In this document: positions 10,758-18,821 of the stretch, piece by piece
Layout: every line of letters starts with the position of its first letter
Numbering within the stretch: the stretch's first letter is position 1
DNA from: an uncultured Bacteroidales bacterium
Lineage (GTDB): Bacteria; Bacteroidota; Bacteroidia; Bacteroidales; UBA932
NCBI GenBank assembly: GCA_905234795.1
Contig: CAJOIQ010000021.1
Span: 1-41,678 of the forward strand
Reading direction: 5' to 3'
DNA length: 41,678 nucleotides
Notes under the pieces: generated by a model
Told to the model about the DNA's origin: nothing
Database searches by the model: none
The model's input: only the letters and a program-made list of their open reading frames with translations
Made by a program: the position numbers and the translations under genes

Positions 10758-11807
10758 ATGCAAAAATACCTTCTTCCTATTATGCTGTTGGCGGTGGCTT
10801 GCGGACGGCCGACGGATCCGCTGCCGCGCGGCAAGGTTTCGGCCGAAATGGCATCGGCCTTTGAAAACTATCTCCAGGCTGTGGCCGACAGCAGCGAGGA
10901 CCTGCACAGCGTGATGGTCCTCCAGCACGGTAAGATTTTGGCCGAAAAGCAGATAGCCCCGGACACCGCCCATATTATGAACTCGGTGAGCAAGACTTTT
11001 ACCTCCACGGCCGTGGGCTTCGCCATCCAGGAAGGCCTGCTGCATCTGGAAGATAAGATTGTAGACCTGTTCCCGGAGAGTGTTCCGGAGCAGCCGCAGG
11101 GAATGCTCTCCGATATCACCCTCCGGCACCTGCTCACCATGAACTCCGGTCACGCCAAGGATCCCACCTATGGCATACGCAGCGGAGACGGTGATTGGAT
11201 CAGGGGCTTCATGGAATGGCCCATAGAGTACGAACCCGGCACCTGCTACTGCTATAACAGCCTGGGCACTTATCTGCTGAGCGCCGCCGTCCAGAAAGTG
11301 ACTGGCCAGAAAGTGGTGGATTACCTGGAAACGCGGCTGTGGCAGCCCCTGGGCATCGAAAAGCCGCATTGGGAGGAGAGCCCCGCCGGCATCAACACCG
11401 GAGGCTGGGGCCTATATCTGCACACGGAGGACCTGGCCCGCATGGGGCTGTGCCTGCTGGGTGGCGGCAAGTTCCGCGGCAAACAGGTGATTCCCGCCGA
11501 CTGGGTGGCCCAGATGTCGGCCAACCAGGTGCCTTCGATTGGCGCCGGCGTGAATGAAAGGATGCTTCCGGAGCTGCAGAAAAGCCGTTTTGCCGCATAT
11601 TATAACCCCGAAACCAACGACTGGCTCCAGGGTTACGGTTATCAGATGTGGCGCTGCCGCTACGATGCTTTCCGGGCCGATGGCGCCAACGGTCAGTACA
11701 TCATCGTCATCCCCGATAAGGACGCCGTGGTGGTGACCACCGCCTACATCCCTAATATGAGGCAGGAGATCCAGCTCATCTGGGACCACCTGCTCCCTGC
11801 ATTGTAG
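10758..11807 (+). CDS. Serine hydrolase, beta-lactamase/PBP4 (class C) fold, lipoprotein
   Basis: A 349-residue lipoprotein of the beta-lactamase superfamily (esterase, D-aminopeptidase or PBP-like). The ATG at 10758 gives a lipobox (LLAVAC, Cys 15); a TTG eight codons upstream is possible but would add a poor signal. The SxxK motif is S76-V-S-K79. The second motif reads YNS where most members have YxN. GGWGLY and a later HTED-type segment fit the family. In such neighbourhoods these proteins often act as esterases on acetylated glycans or in cell-wall turnover, but nothing here decides. Its stop codon is separated by one base from the convergent carboxylesterase stop. Confidence 0.88.
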   Translation: MQKYLLPIMLLAVACGRPTDPLPRGKVSAEMASAFENYLQAVADSSEDLHSVMVLQHGKILAEKQIAPDTAHIMNSVSKTFTSTAVGFAIQEGLLHLEDKIVDLFPESVPEQPQGMLSDITLRHLLTMNSGHAKDPTYGIRSGDGDWIRGFMEWPIEYEPGTCYCYNSLGTYLLSAAVQKVTGQKVVDYLETRLWQPLGIEKPHWEESPAGINTGGWGLYLHTEDLARMGLCLLGGGKFRGKQVIPADWVAQMSANQVPSIGAGVNERMLPELQKSRFAAYYNPETNDWLQGYGYQMWRCRYDAFRADGANGQYIIVIPDKDAVVVTTAYIPNMRQEIQLIWDHLLPAL

Positions 11808-11808
11808 A

Positions 11809-13131
11809 CTATTCTATATCAAACAGTTGCTTGGATGGCTCGTCTTGTTTAAAGGCGGGCCATCCTGGATTTCCGTCCTTGCAGAAGGCGGTCCAGGCAT
11901 CCAGCATCTTTTCGCTCAAGGCGTGGTCGGCCGGGGTGAAAGGACGCCAGCTGCGCTCCAGCGTGCCGAAGACATACCACAGTTCGGCCGAATGGAAAGC
12001 GCCGGCGGCCGATGCCGGATGAGCCTCATTGGTGGGCAGTTCCCGCAGGAATTCGTATTCGTAGACCGGGAAGCCCAGGGAGTCCCGGATGGCGCAGAAA
12101 CGTTCCACGGCCGGGCCGCCCAGCCCACCCATATCGTCCTTGTTATAGCCGATCATGATGGGAACCGTGGCGATATCGGCATTCATAAACGCCTCCTCAA
12201 AGCCCTCGGTGACCACTTTTCCGTCCAGGTGCGGGGTGAGCATGCCTCTATTGGCGGCCAGGATTTGGGCCGATGATGCAGCGCGCATTTCGGCCAGGCT
12301 GGTGAGACCGACGTTATCCATGAGCGCCTTGCCCCGGGCGTCGAACTGCTCCTGTGTCCCTTCCGGCGTAAGGCCGCGGGTGCTCATTCCTCCGCCGCTC
12401 TGGATGATGGCGCCGGCCATCAGGCCCTTGGACAGCGGGGAAACCAGCAGCGTCTTCACGCTCATGGCGCCGGCACTCTGGCCGAAGACGGTGATGCGGT
12501 CGGGATCTCCGCCGAAGGCCGAAATATTGTCGTGTATCCACTGCAGGGCGGCAATCTGGTCCATGGTGCCATAGTTGCCGCTCTGGCCTTGTTCGGCCGT
12601 GAGTTCCGGGTGGCTCAGGAAGCCGAAGGTCCCCAGACGATAATTGATAGTGACCAATAACACGCCGCGGGAAGCCCACTGGTCCCCGTCCATAGTTACC
12701 TCATAGCCGTAGCCGTTCATATAGGCCCCGCCGTGGATCCACATGGCCACCGGCAGCTTGGCCGACTTTTTCCCCAGGGTGGTTGTAGGCGCCCATACGT
12801 TGAGCGACAGGCAATCCTCGTTTTCTTCCGGGGTTCCGTCCCAATAGAATTCGTCCCCGTAGAAAGTTCCGGGCTTGTTTCCCGGCTGCGGGCAAATGGG
12901 GCTGAACTTGTCACACAGCATCACGCCTTTCCAGGGCTTCACGGGCTGAGGTGCCTGCCAGCGCAGGTCTCCCACCGGTGCTTCGGCATAACGGATACCC
13001 TTGAATACGGTGACACCCTCTTTTTCGGAGGGAATGCCCTGGATTCGGCCGCCGTTAACTTTAATTACACCCGGCTGGGAACAGGCCAACGCGCAGGCCA
13101 GAAGGGGGATAAGGTAGAGGGCTCTCTTCAT
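11809..13131 (-). CDS. Type-B carboxylesterase, lipoprotein
   Basis: A 440-residue carboxylesterase (COesterase family) with lipobox CALAC (Cys 17). Family landmarks are clear: FKGIRYAEAPVGDLRW (about 43-58), EDCLSLNVWAP (105-115), the oxyanion segment WIHGGAY (131-137), GNYGTMDQIAALQW (185-198), and nucleophile S219 in FGQSAGA. The catalytic His is probably in AGAFHSAEL. The protein is shorter than the usual 500 or so residues, mostly in the C-terminal half, but keeps the core. It follows the GH3 at 13210-15510 after a 78-base gap that holds palindrome C, so it may be the last gene of the long leftward string or be separately controlled. Substrate unknown. Confidence 0.9.
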   Translation of the reverse strand: MKRALYLIPLLACALACSQPGVIKVNGGRIQGIPSEKEGVTVFKGIRYAEAPVGDLRWQAPQPVKPWKGVMLCDKFSPICPQPGNKPGTFYGDEFYWDGTPEENEDCLSLNVWAPTTTLGKKSAKLPVAMWIHGGAYMNGYGYEVTMDGDQWASRGVLLVTINYRLGTFGFLSHPELTAEQGQSGNYGTMDQIAALQWIHDNISAFGGDPDRITVFGQSAGAMSVKTLLVSPLSKGLMAGAIIQSGGGMSTRGLTPEGTQEQFDARGKALMDNVGLTSLAEMRAASSAQILAANRGMLTPHLDGKVVTEGFEEAFMNADIATVPIMIGYNKDDMGGLGGPAVERFCAIRDSLGFPVYEYEFLRELPTNEAHPASAAGAFHSAELWYVFGTLERSWRPFTPADHALSEKMLDAWTAFCKDGNPGWPAFKQDEPSKQLFDIE

Positions 13132-13157
13132 AATTCTTTGGTTATTAGGTAGTTAAC

Positions 13158-13193
13158 TTTTTCTCTTGATACCGTTTGGAATCAAGAGAAAAA
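13158..13193. repeat. Palindrome C, CTCTTGAT family, core inverted
   Basis: 13-bp arms TTTTTCTCTTGAT (13158-13170) and ATCAAGAGAAAAA (13181-13193) around ACCGTTTGGA. The core CCGTTTGG is the reverse complement of the CCAAACGG core of copies A and B, so the whole element is turned round relative to the window strand. It lies 27-62 bases before the carboxylesterase ATG at 13131 and just after the GH3 stop at 13210. Confidence 0.88.
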
Positions 13194-13209
13194 CTCAAGT
13201 ATTTGACTA

Positions 13210-15510
13210 TCAGTGTTTTGAGGCGCCAGCTACATACCGGGCGGTGCGGGCATCGGAGATGGGTCCGGACCAGCCGAGGCCGAAGCCGAAGTCCCAGGCG
13301 TGGCCGTCGGCATCGAGCAGCGGACGCATATCGTGGGGGACGTCCTCAAACTGCTCTTCCACGGTGCGCATGTCGGCGGGCATCTGCATGGGCAGCAGGG
13401 CCGTGGGTTCAAACGCGCCGCTCACCGCATCCAGCACCACCTGGTTCTGCACGCCGAAGCGCAGCAGGATGGCGTCGGCATAGGGTTCCAACTCGGAGAG
13501 CACGGCCGGACGGGAAAGGCTCACCGCCACCACCACGGGCTTGCTGCCCATCTTCTTGCGGGTGTCGATGACCAGGTCCAGGTCGGCCTCGTTGTAGGTT
13601 TTCACGCTCTTGCCCTTGTAGGAACGGTTGGTGAAGGATTCCTTGGGGTCTCCACCGGCCACCGATACGGCGCGGGCATACTCTGCTTTGTAAGGCCGAT
13701 ACTGGAGGCTGATGGGCACGTAACCATTGCCGCCCTTCTGGCGGTCGGCAACATCGTAGCCGGGGCCGGAAGCGGGCTCCTGGATGAATACCAGGGCGAA
13801 ATCGGCTTCTTCGGGGGTGTCTACCCAGTAGAAGTCTCTCTCCACGAGTTCCCGGCTGACGGGCCAGTCCCAGTGTGCGGCCGGGCCCATGGAAAGGCCG
13901 AACATGCCGGGCGTCTGGGGGTAGTAGCGTTTGGGAACGTAGACCTTGAGCGGTCCCTGCATGCGGTTGGACCGGCAAGGAATGACGTTGCCGTGGTTCT
14001 TCACCATCACCAGGCTCTTCTGCTGGGCCTTGTAGCCGGCTTCCATGAAGGAAGGGTTGCCCACCAGTTCGGTGGCGTGGGCGGGGCAGGTGTAGGGATT
14101 CTCGAAGAGTCCGGTGCGGAAGGAATTCATCAGCAACCGTACGGCCGATGCTTCAAAGCGCTCCCGGGCCGCTTTTTCTCCAAAGTCGGCCACCCACATC
14201 TGATAGGCCTCCAGCACGGGTCCCTTGGCGTTGTTGCCGCCAAACTGGTCCACGCCGGCCTTCAGGACTTCATAATGTCTCTGGGCCACGGTGAGGTTTT
14301 CCACGCCCCAGCACTTGCCGTCGAAGGATTCGATGGCCTTGTTGTCGTAGGTGATGTTCCAGTCTGTACACACCACGCCGCTGTAGCCGTATTTGTCCCG
14401 CAGCAACTCCTGGATCATCCAGTGGCTGTAGCTGTTGCCCACATTCTTGCCGTTGCGGTCCTTGCCATAAGAAATGGTATAATAAGGCATGACGGCGCTG
14501 GCCATGCCAGTACCGCCCTGCAGGGCGAAGGCGCCGTCCACGAATGGCTGCAGGTGCATGCCGAAGTTGTTGCCGGGATACACGGCGTATTTTCCATAGT
14601 TGAAGTGGGCGTCACGGCCTCCTTCCTCGGGGCCGCCGGAGGGCCAGTGTTTCACCATGGCGTTCACGCTCTCGGTACCCCAGCCACCGTCGGCGGAGGA
14701 CTGGAAGCCGTCCACATAGGCGCGCGCCATATCCCGGTCCAGGATGGGATCCTCTCCGAAAGTGCCGTTGAAGCGGCTCCAGCGGGGTTCGGTGGCCAGG
14801 TCAATCTGGGGAGAAAGTGCGGTGGCGATACCCAGTGCGCGGTACTCCCGGGAGGCTATGCTGCCGAATTCCTTCACCAGCGCAGGGTCGAATGTGGCGG
14901 CCAGTCCCAGCGGGGTGGGCCACAGGGAAATCTGCCCGCCGGCGCCCATGTTGAATTCGGCCGTGGCGGCGGTCTCGTTGCGGGGGTCGGAGGAGATGTT
15001 CACGGGCACGCCGTGTCCCATGGCCTCCACGTAGGCCTGCATCTGGTTGTTCCAGCGCGCGGCTACCTCGGGGTTCTGCACAGAGGTTACCAGCACGGCG
15101 CGCAGGTTGTCATCGGCCAGGAAAGCCTTCTGCTGCTCCGTCATGTCCCAGGGGTTGTGGTCCTGGGATGCATAGCTGGCCGCACCGAAACCGTAGGCGC
15201 TGCCCGGCACCGCCTGATGGCTGCTGTACAGCATGAGACCGGCGATTTCCTCAATGGAGAGCTGTGCGGCCAGGTCTTTGGCCCGTTCTTCGGCGGGCAG
15301 GCGCCAGTCCTCGTACGGGTCCAGCTTGCCGTTGCGGTTGAGGTCCTTGAAGGCATAGCCGCCGGCTTCCAGGATGGCTGCCGACGTATATCCCAGCGTG
15401 GGACCGCCCTTCTGGGTGATGACGCTGTAACCGTCGGCCTCCGACACTTTCCACTTGGGGCCGCAGGAAACCAGGGCCAGCAGCAACAGGGGGAACAGGT
15501 ATTTTCTCAT
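13210..15510 (-). CDS. Glycoside hydrolase family 3 lipoprotein with EF-hand-like motif
   Basis: A 766-residue GH3 lipoprotein (LVSC, Cys 16). Residues 56-69 (DLNRNGKLDPYEDW) form a calcium-binding EF-hand-like loop, typical of a GH3 subgroup of exo-acting beta-glucosidases. The barrel shows EPRWSRFNGTFGEDP (about 241-255), KHWPSGG (287-293) and nucleophile D383 in VVCTDWN. The second domain follows, with VAVSLSRPAVLSE and a short end after FGFGLGWSGP; unlike the other three GH3 genes here it has no C-terminal fibronectin-III domain. Its start is four bases from the porin stop, so the two are co-transcribed. Beta-glucan or hemicellulose oligomers are likely substrates, but this is inference. 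Confidence 0.92.
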   Translation of the reverse strand: MRKYLFPLLLLALVSCGPKWKVSEADGYSVITQKGGPTLGYTSAAILEAGGYAFKDLNRNGKLDPYEDWRLPAEERAKDLAAQLSIEEIAGLMLYSSHQAVPGSAYGFGAASYASQDHNPWDMTEQQKAFLADDNLRAVLVTSVQNPEVAARWNNQMQAYVEAMGHGVPVNISSDPRNETAATAEFNMGAGGQISLWPTPLGLAATFDPALVKEFGSIASREYRALGIATALSPQIDLATEPRWSRFNGTFGEDPILDRDMARAYVDGFQSSADGGWGTESVNAMVKHWPSGGPEEGGRDAHFNYGKYAVYPGNNFGMHLQPFVDGAFALQGGTGMASAVMPYYTISYGKDRNGKNVGNSYSHWMIQELLRDKYGYSGVVCTDWNITYDNKAIESFDGKCWGVENLTVAQRHYEVLKAGVDQFGGNNAKGPVLEAYQMWVADFGEKAARERFEASAVRLLMNSFRTGLFENPYTCPAHATELVGNPSFMEAGYKAQQKSLVMVKNHGNVIPCRSNRMQGPLKVYVPKRYYPQTPGMFGLSMGPAAHWDWPVSRELVERDFYWVDTPEEADFALVFIQEPASGPGYDVADRQKGGNGYVPISLQYRPYKAEYARAVSVAGGDPKESFTNRSYKGKSVKTYNEADLDLVIDTRKKMGSKPVVVAVSLSRPAVLSELEPYADAILLRFGVQNQVVLDAVSGAFEPTALLPMQMPADMRTVEEQFEDVPHDMRPLLDADGHAWDFGFGLGWSGPISDARTARYVAGASKH

Positions 15511-15514
15511 ATTA

Positions 15515-16501
15515 TTAACGTTTGTAAATCATAAACTTCCAGGTGACGCCCAGGTCGAAGTTGTTGATGTTGTCGTGGTTGTCACGGAACCAGACGGCGT
15601 GCAGGCGCAGATTCTCGTTGCCCAGGGGGAAGAATTCCACGCCGGCTCCATAGTACAGGTAATCGTTGCCGGCGGGGAGGATGAGGTCGAAGCTCTGCCC
15701 GTCCTCGTCCACGTTCTGGGCGTCGTTTTTCTCATAGCCCACCTTGGTGCACAGGTTCCACTTGCCCAGGGTGACGATGGCTTTGCCGATGAGGCTCCAG
15801 TCGCTGAAGAAGAACTGTTTCTGCTTGAAGGAGGCGCGGTTGATGAAGTCCACGTCCAGGGCCAGCGGGCCCAGGAAGAAACGGTTGCCCAGGGCAATCC
15901 AGTTCATCATCTTTCTGGTTTCGTCCTGCACGTAGTTGTAGCTCCAGGTGGTGTGCCACCAGGGCGCGAAGGAACCGTTCCAATATAAATTATAGGAATA
16001 GGCGTTCTGCTTGGCCGGGGAAATGGGGGAGGGACAGAACTGCAGGGAGATATCCTGCCCCGGTGCCGGACTGAAGGTGGCGGTGACGCCAAAGGCGTAA
16101 TACTGCACCCAGTTGTTCACGAAAGTACCATAATAGTATACGTCGATGGGCGCCGAGTCTACCTCGTAGGTGCCCACCAGAATGGGCTGTTTGCCGAAGG
16201 TGAAGGACCAGCGGGAAGTGGGCTGCCACTTGAGCCAGAGGAAGTCCGTGGCGTTGAAGGGATTCTGGTCGTCGATCTTCTTGTTCAGGCGTTGCCGGAT
16301 GCGGAAGGAAAGACGGTCGCTGAACTGGCCGATGACGTGGAAATTGAGGTAATCCCCCTGGAAGTGGGTGTTGTATTCTCCGTTGGTGAGGTCCTGGTGG
16401 AAGGTGGCGCGGGTGTCGATGTATACCTGGTCCACGTGGACCTGGGCCTTCAGGAGCGTGCAGGCAAGGAGTCCGGTGACAAGAATCAGGAATCGTCTCA
16501 T
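15515..16501 (-). CDS. Outer-membrane porin, OprP/OprO-like beta-barrel
   Basis: A 328-residue protein with a signal peptide (1-19, LLKAQVHV) followed by alternating beta-strand segments rich in aromatic residues and ending WKFMIYKR, as outer-membrane barrels do. WSFTFGKQPILVGTYEVDSAPIDVY-type sequence (about 98-122, given here as its landmarks FGKQP and DSAPID) resembles phosphate-selective porins O and P, a family used loosely in Bacteroidota for many solutes. It sits ten bases after the ABC exporter gene and four bases before the GH3 gene. That position suggests it passes the substrate or product of one of these neighbours. The actual solute is unknown. Confidence 0.75.
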   Translation of the reverse strand: MRRFLILVTGLLACTLLKAQVHVDQVYIDTRATFHQDLTNGEYNTHFQGDYLNFHVIGQFSDRLSFRIRQRLNKKIDDQNPFNATDFLWLKWQPTSRWSFTFGKQPILVGTYEVDSAPIDVYYYGTFVNNWVQYYAFGVTATFSPAPGQDISLQFCPSPISPAKQNAYSYNLYWNGSFAPWWHTTWSYNYVQDETRKMMNWIALGNRFFLGPLALDVDFINRASFKQKQFFFSDWSLIGKAIVTLGKWNLCTKVGYEKNDAQNVDEDGQSFDLILPAGNDYLYYGAGVEFFPLGNENLRLHAVWFRDNHDNINNFDLGVTWKFMIYKR

Positions 16502-16510
16502 AGTTGCAGG

Positions 16511-18139
16511 TTATTCGGTTTTCAGGGTTACGATATGGTCGGCAAAACGCATGGCGGCCTCCCGATGGGAGATGAACAGGATGGTTTTGCGGCCGTGGTA
16601 TTGCCGATGGAGGTTCTCCAGCAGCTGTTTTTCGGTTTCGGGGTCCAGGGCCGATGTGGACTCGTCCAGGATGAGGACACCGCCCTTGCGCAGCAGGGCA
16701 CGGGCGATGGCCACGCGCTGGGCCTGACCCTCGGAAAGGCCGCTGCCGATTTCTCCGCAGGGGGTGTCCAGCCCTTCGGGCAGGTCATAGACAAAGCCGG
16801 CCATGGCGGTTTCCAGGGCTGCCCGGAGGTCTTCGTCGGTGGCCGATGGGGCAGCCAGCTGCAGGTTGCTGCGGATGGTGCCGGAGAGCAGGGAATTGCC
16901 CTGCGGGATATACATGAAATTGCTTCTAAGGGCACTTCCGGCAGGGAATCCTCCCACGGTTACGGCGCCGTCCTGGGGTTTGAGCAGCCCCAGCACCAGG
17001 CGGATGAGCGTGCTTTTTCCCACGCCCGTTGGACCGGCGATCACCGTCATTTCTCCGGCGGGGAAGGTGCAGGAGAAGTCCTTGAGGACGGGTTCCGGGA
17101 TGCCGGGATAGGCATAGGTGAGGTGATTGACCTCGATGATGGGGGCACCCTGCAGCATGCGCTGCTGCTGGAGCGGTTCCTCCTCCAGTTCCTGCAGGTC
17201 CATCAGGCGTTCGATGGATGTGACGGCCTGGATGAAGGCGGGAATCTGCCGGCCGAACTCGGCGATGGGCCGCTGCACCTGGCCCACCAGCTGCAGGAAG
17301 GCCGTCATGGTACCGTAGGTGACGGTGCCGGCGCGGATGCCGAAGACACCCCACAGGAATGCGGCGGCATGCCCGGCCTGGAAGCCGAAGAACATGAGCC
17401 CGCGGGCCACGGCGTTGTAGTTGAGGCGCTTGCGGGTAAATGCCTCTACGTCGGCCTGCAGCCAGCCGAATTTGTCCAGCACGCGCTCTACGTTGGTGAG
17501 GGTGAGGATCAGCACGCGGTGCTGCAGGCTTTCCTGCATGAGCTGCTGCATCTCGCTCTCCCGCTTGCGGATGGAGGCCATCAGCTGGCGTAACTGATTG
17601 AAAAACAGCTTGGAACCAAATACGGTAGAGAACATGAGGATGAGCAGCACCCACAGCAGATTGGGGGCCAGCAGCATCAGATATACGCTGGCGGCGATGA
17701 GCTGGATGAGGGTGACCGCCATCCCGGGCATACGCTCCGTGATGAGCTCGGCCACCACGCGGATGTCTTCCTCCAGGCGGTTCACAGTGTCTCCGGAGAG
17801 GAAGCGTTCCCGGCCGTCCCAACGGCTTTTCATCACGTGGCCGAAAAGGTCTTTGCGCAGGATGTTCTGCGCCTTCACCAGATTGTAGGAATCCCACCAG
17901 CTGGCCAGGATGATGCAGCCCAGCTGCAAGGCCAGCACGCACAGGAAAATGATGATTCCGTCGGCCAGGGGATCTCCCTTGACGCCGGTGGCAATGTCCA
18001 CCAGGTATTTGCTGGCCCACACAAAGGCCAGGGAAGCCGTGATGCGCACCAGGCCGATGACGATGCTCACCGCCATCCGCCACCGTACCGGTGCGGACAT
18101 GGCCCAGAGGGCCTTCATGCACGGCCAGAACTTTTTCAT
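16511..18139 (-). CDS. ABC exporter, fused membrane and ATPase domains
   Basis: A 542-residue half-transporter. Residues about 20-310 are a type-1 exporter membrane domain with about six helices. The ATPase domain carries Walker A at 369-377 (GPTGVGKST), the signature LSEGQ at 468-472, Walker B and the catalytic Glu in VLILDES (488-494), and an H-loop in ISHR. There is no N-terminal C39 peptidase, so any exported peptide would be cut by another enzyme. The start overlaps the PqqD-like stop by four bases, a translational coupling. With the PqqD-like, peptidase and kinase-like genes upstream it looks like the exporter of a modified-peptide or envelope-building module. Confidence 0.92.
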   Translation of the reverse strand: MKKFWPCMKALWAMSAPVRWRMAVSIVIGLVRITASLAFVWASKYLVDIATGVKGDPLADGIIIFLCVLALQLGCIILASWWDSYNLVKAQNILRKDLFGHVMKSRWDGRERFLSGDTVNRLEEDIRVVAELITERMPGMAVTLIQLIAASVYLMLLAPNLLWVLLILMFSTVFGSKLFFNQLRQLMASIRKRESEMQQLMQESLQHRVLILTLTNVERVLDKFGWLQADVEAFTRKRLNYNAVARGLMFFGFQAGHAAAFLWGVFGIRAGTVTYGTMTAFLQLVGQVQRPIAEFGRQIPAFIQAVTSIERLMDLQELEEEPLQQQRMLQGAPIIEVNHLTYAYPGIPEPVLKDFSCTFPAGEMTVIAGPTGVGKSTLIRLVLGLLKPQDGAVTVGGFPAGSALRSNFMYIPQGNSLLSGTIRSNLQLAAPSATDEDLRAALETAMAGFVYDLPEGLDTPCGEIGSGLSEGQAQRVAIARALLRKGGVLILDESTSALDPETEKQLLENLHRQYHGRKTILFISHREAAMRFADHIVTLKTE

Positions 18140-18402
18140 TCGGCCACTCCCTGTTCCAGCCAGATGGCCGTGAGTTTGTCTACATCGGCGGCGGCGCGCT
18201 CCGGCGTCACGTCATAATTGTCCAGGAGCAGCTGCACCAGGTCCTCCTTGCCGAATTCCTTCCCGCTGACGGCCTCCCACAGATAGGCGGCGGTCTCGTT
18301 GAGGGACAGCATCTTGTTGAAGTTTACCTGGGCCAGGCCTTCTCCGACCACTACAAACTCCCCGCAAATCTTGCGGAGGATGAATCCTTCCTTGATCTTC
18401 AT
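18136..18402 (-). CDS. PqqD-family protein (RiPP recognition element-like)
   Basis: An 88-residue PqqD-like protein. The layout KIKEGFILRKICGEFVVVG, then NFNKMLSLNETAAYLWEAV and a C-terminal helical part ending in DKLTAIWLEQG, matches the winged-helix PqqD fold that binds leader peptides of ribosomally made modified peptides. It overlaps the peptidase gene before it and the ABC gene after it by four bases each, so the three are translated as a unit. PqqD domains also occur in Bacteroidota clusters with HPr-kinase-like proteins whose product is unknown. No leader peptide gene is visible next to it. Confidence 0.85.
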   Translation of the reverse strand: MKIKEGFILRKICGEFVVVGEGLAQVNFNKMLSLNETAAYLWEAVSGKEFGKEDLVQLLLDNYDVTPERAAADVDKLTAIWLEQGVAE

Positions 18403-18821
18403 ATGATTCTTCTATAAATGGCTAAAATATATCTTCTAAACGGTTTCAGAACCCGCCACCAGCGGCCGTTGCCGGGTTTCACCACGCGGGAGCCCCGTTC
18501 GATGGCCGTCACCGTGCCTATTACATCGGCCAGCGTGCAATTCTCGGTGCCTGCAAGGTTGCCGTCTCCCATCAGGGTGAGCCGGTCTCCGTCCTTGCTG
18601 ATGAGCCGATGCAGCACATACCTCGGCCCCGGCAGCCGCACCAATAACATGTCTCCCACAGCAACGGAGGGCATTTTCCTGAGCCGGACGCTGTCTCTTC
18701 CGCCGCGGATGAACGGCAGCATGCTGCTGCCCAGCGGCCTTATGGTGACCTCCCGTCCTTCGTTCATCAGGACGGCGGCCTCCTCCAGGAGAACTTCGTT
18801 GGCCACTACCTTCTTATCCAT
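18399..18821 (-). CDS. S24/S26-like peptidase (signal peptidase fold, Ser/His type)
   Basis: A 140-residue protein with the S24/S26 peptidase core: GSSMLPFI at 31-38 with probable nucleophile S33, then YVLHRLI with H71, and MGDGN near 84-88. The lysine of the bacterial Ser/Lys dyad is replaced by His in the HR motif, as in the SipW/ER-type signal peptidases (S26B). There is no clear membrane anchor at the N-terminus; the C-terminal 30 residues are basic and aromatic. It overlaps the HPr-kinase-like gene by eight bases and the PqqD-like gene by four. It may cut a leader peptide in the same pathway, but no substrate is seen. Confidence 0.8.
   Translation of the reverse strand: MDKKVVANEVLLEEAAVLMNEGREVTIRPLGSSMLPFIRGGRDSVRLRKMPSVAVGDMLLVRLPGPRYVLHRLISKDGDRLTLMGDGNLAGTENCTLADVIGTVTAIERGSRVVKPGNGRWWRVLKPFRRYILAIYRRII

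Noticed and set aside
14744..15034. Short plus-strand open frames inside the GH3 at 13210-15510
   Set aside because: They overlap a clearly coding gene, have no ribosome-binding or promoter signals of their own and no recognisable domains.
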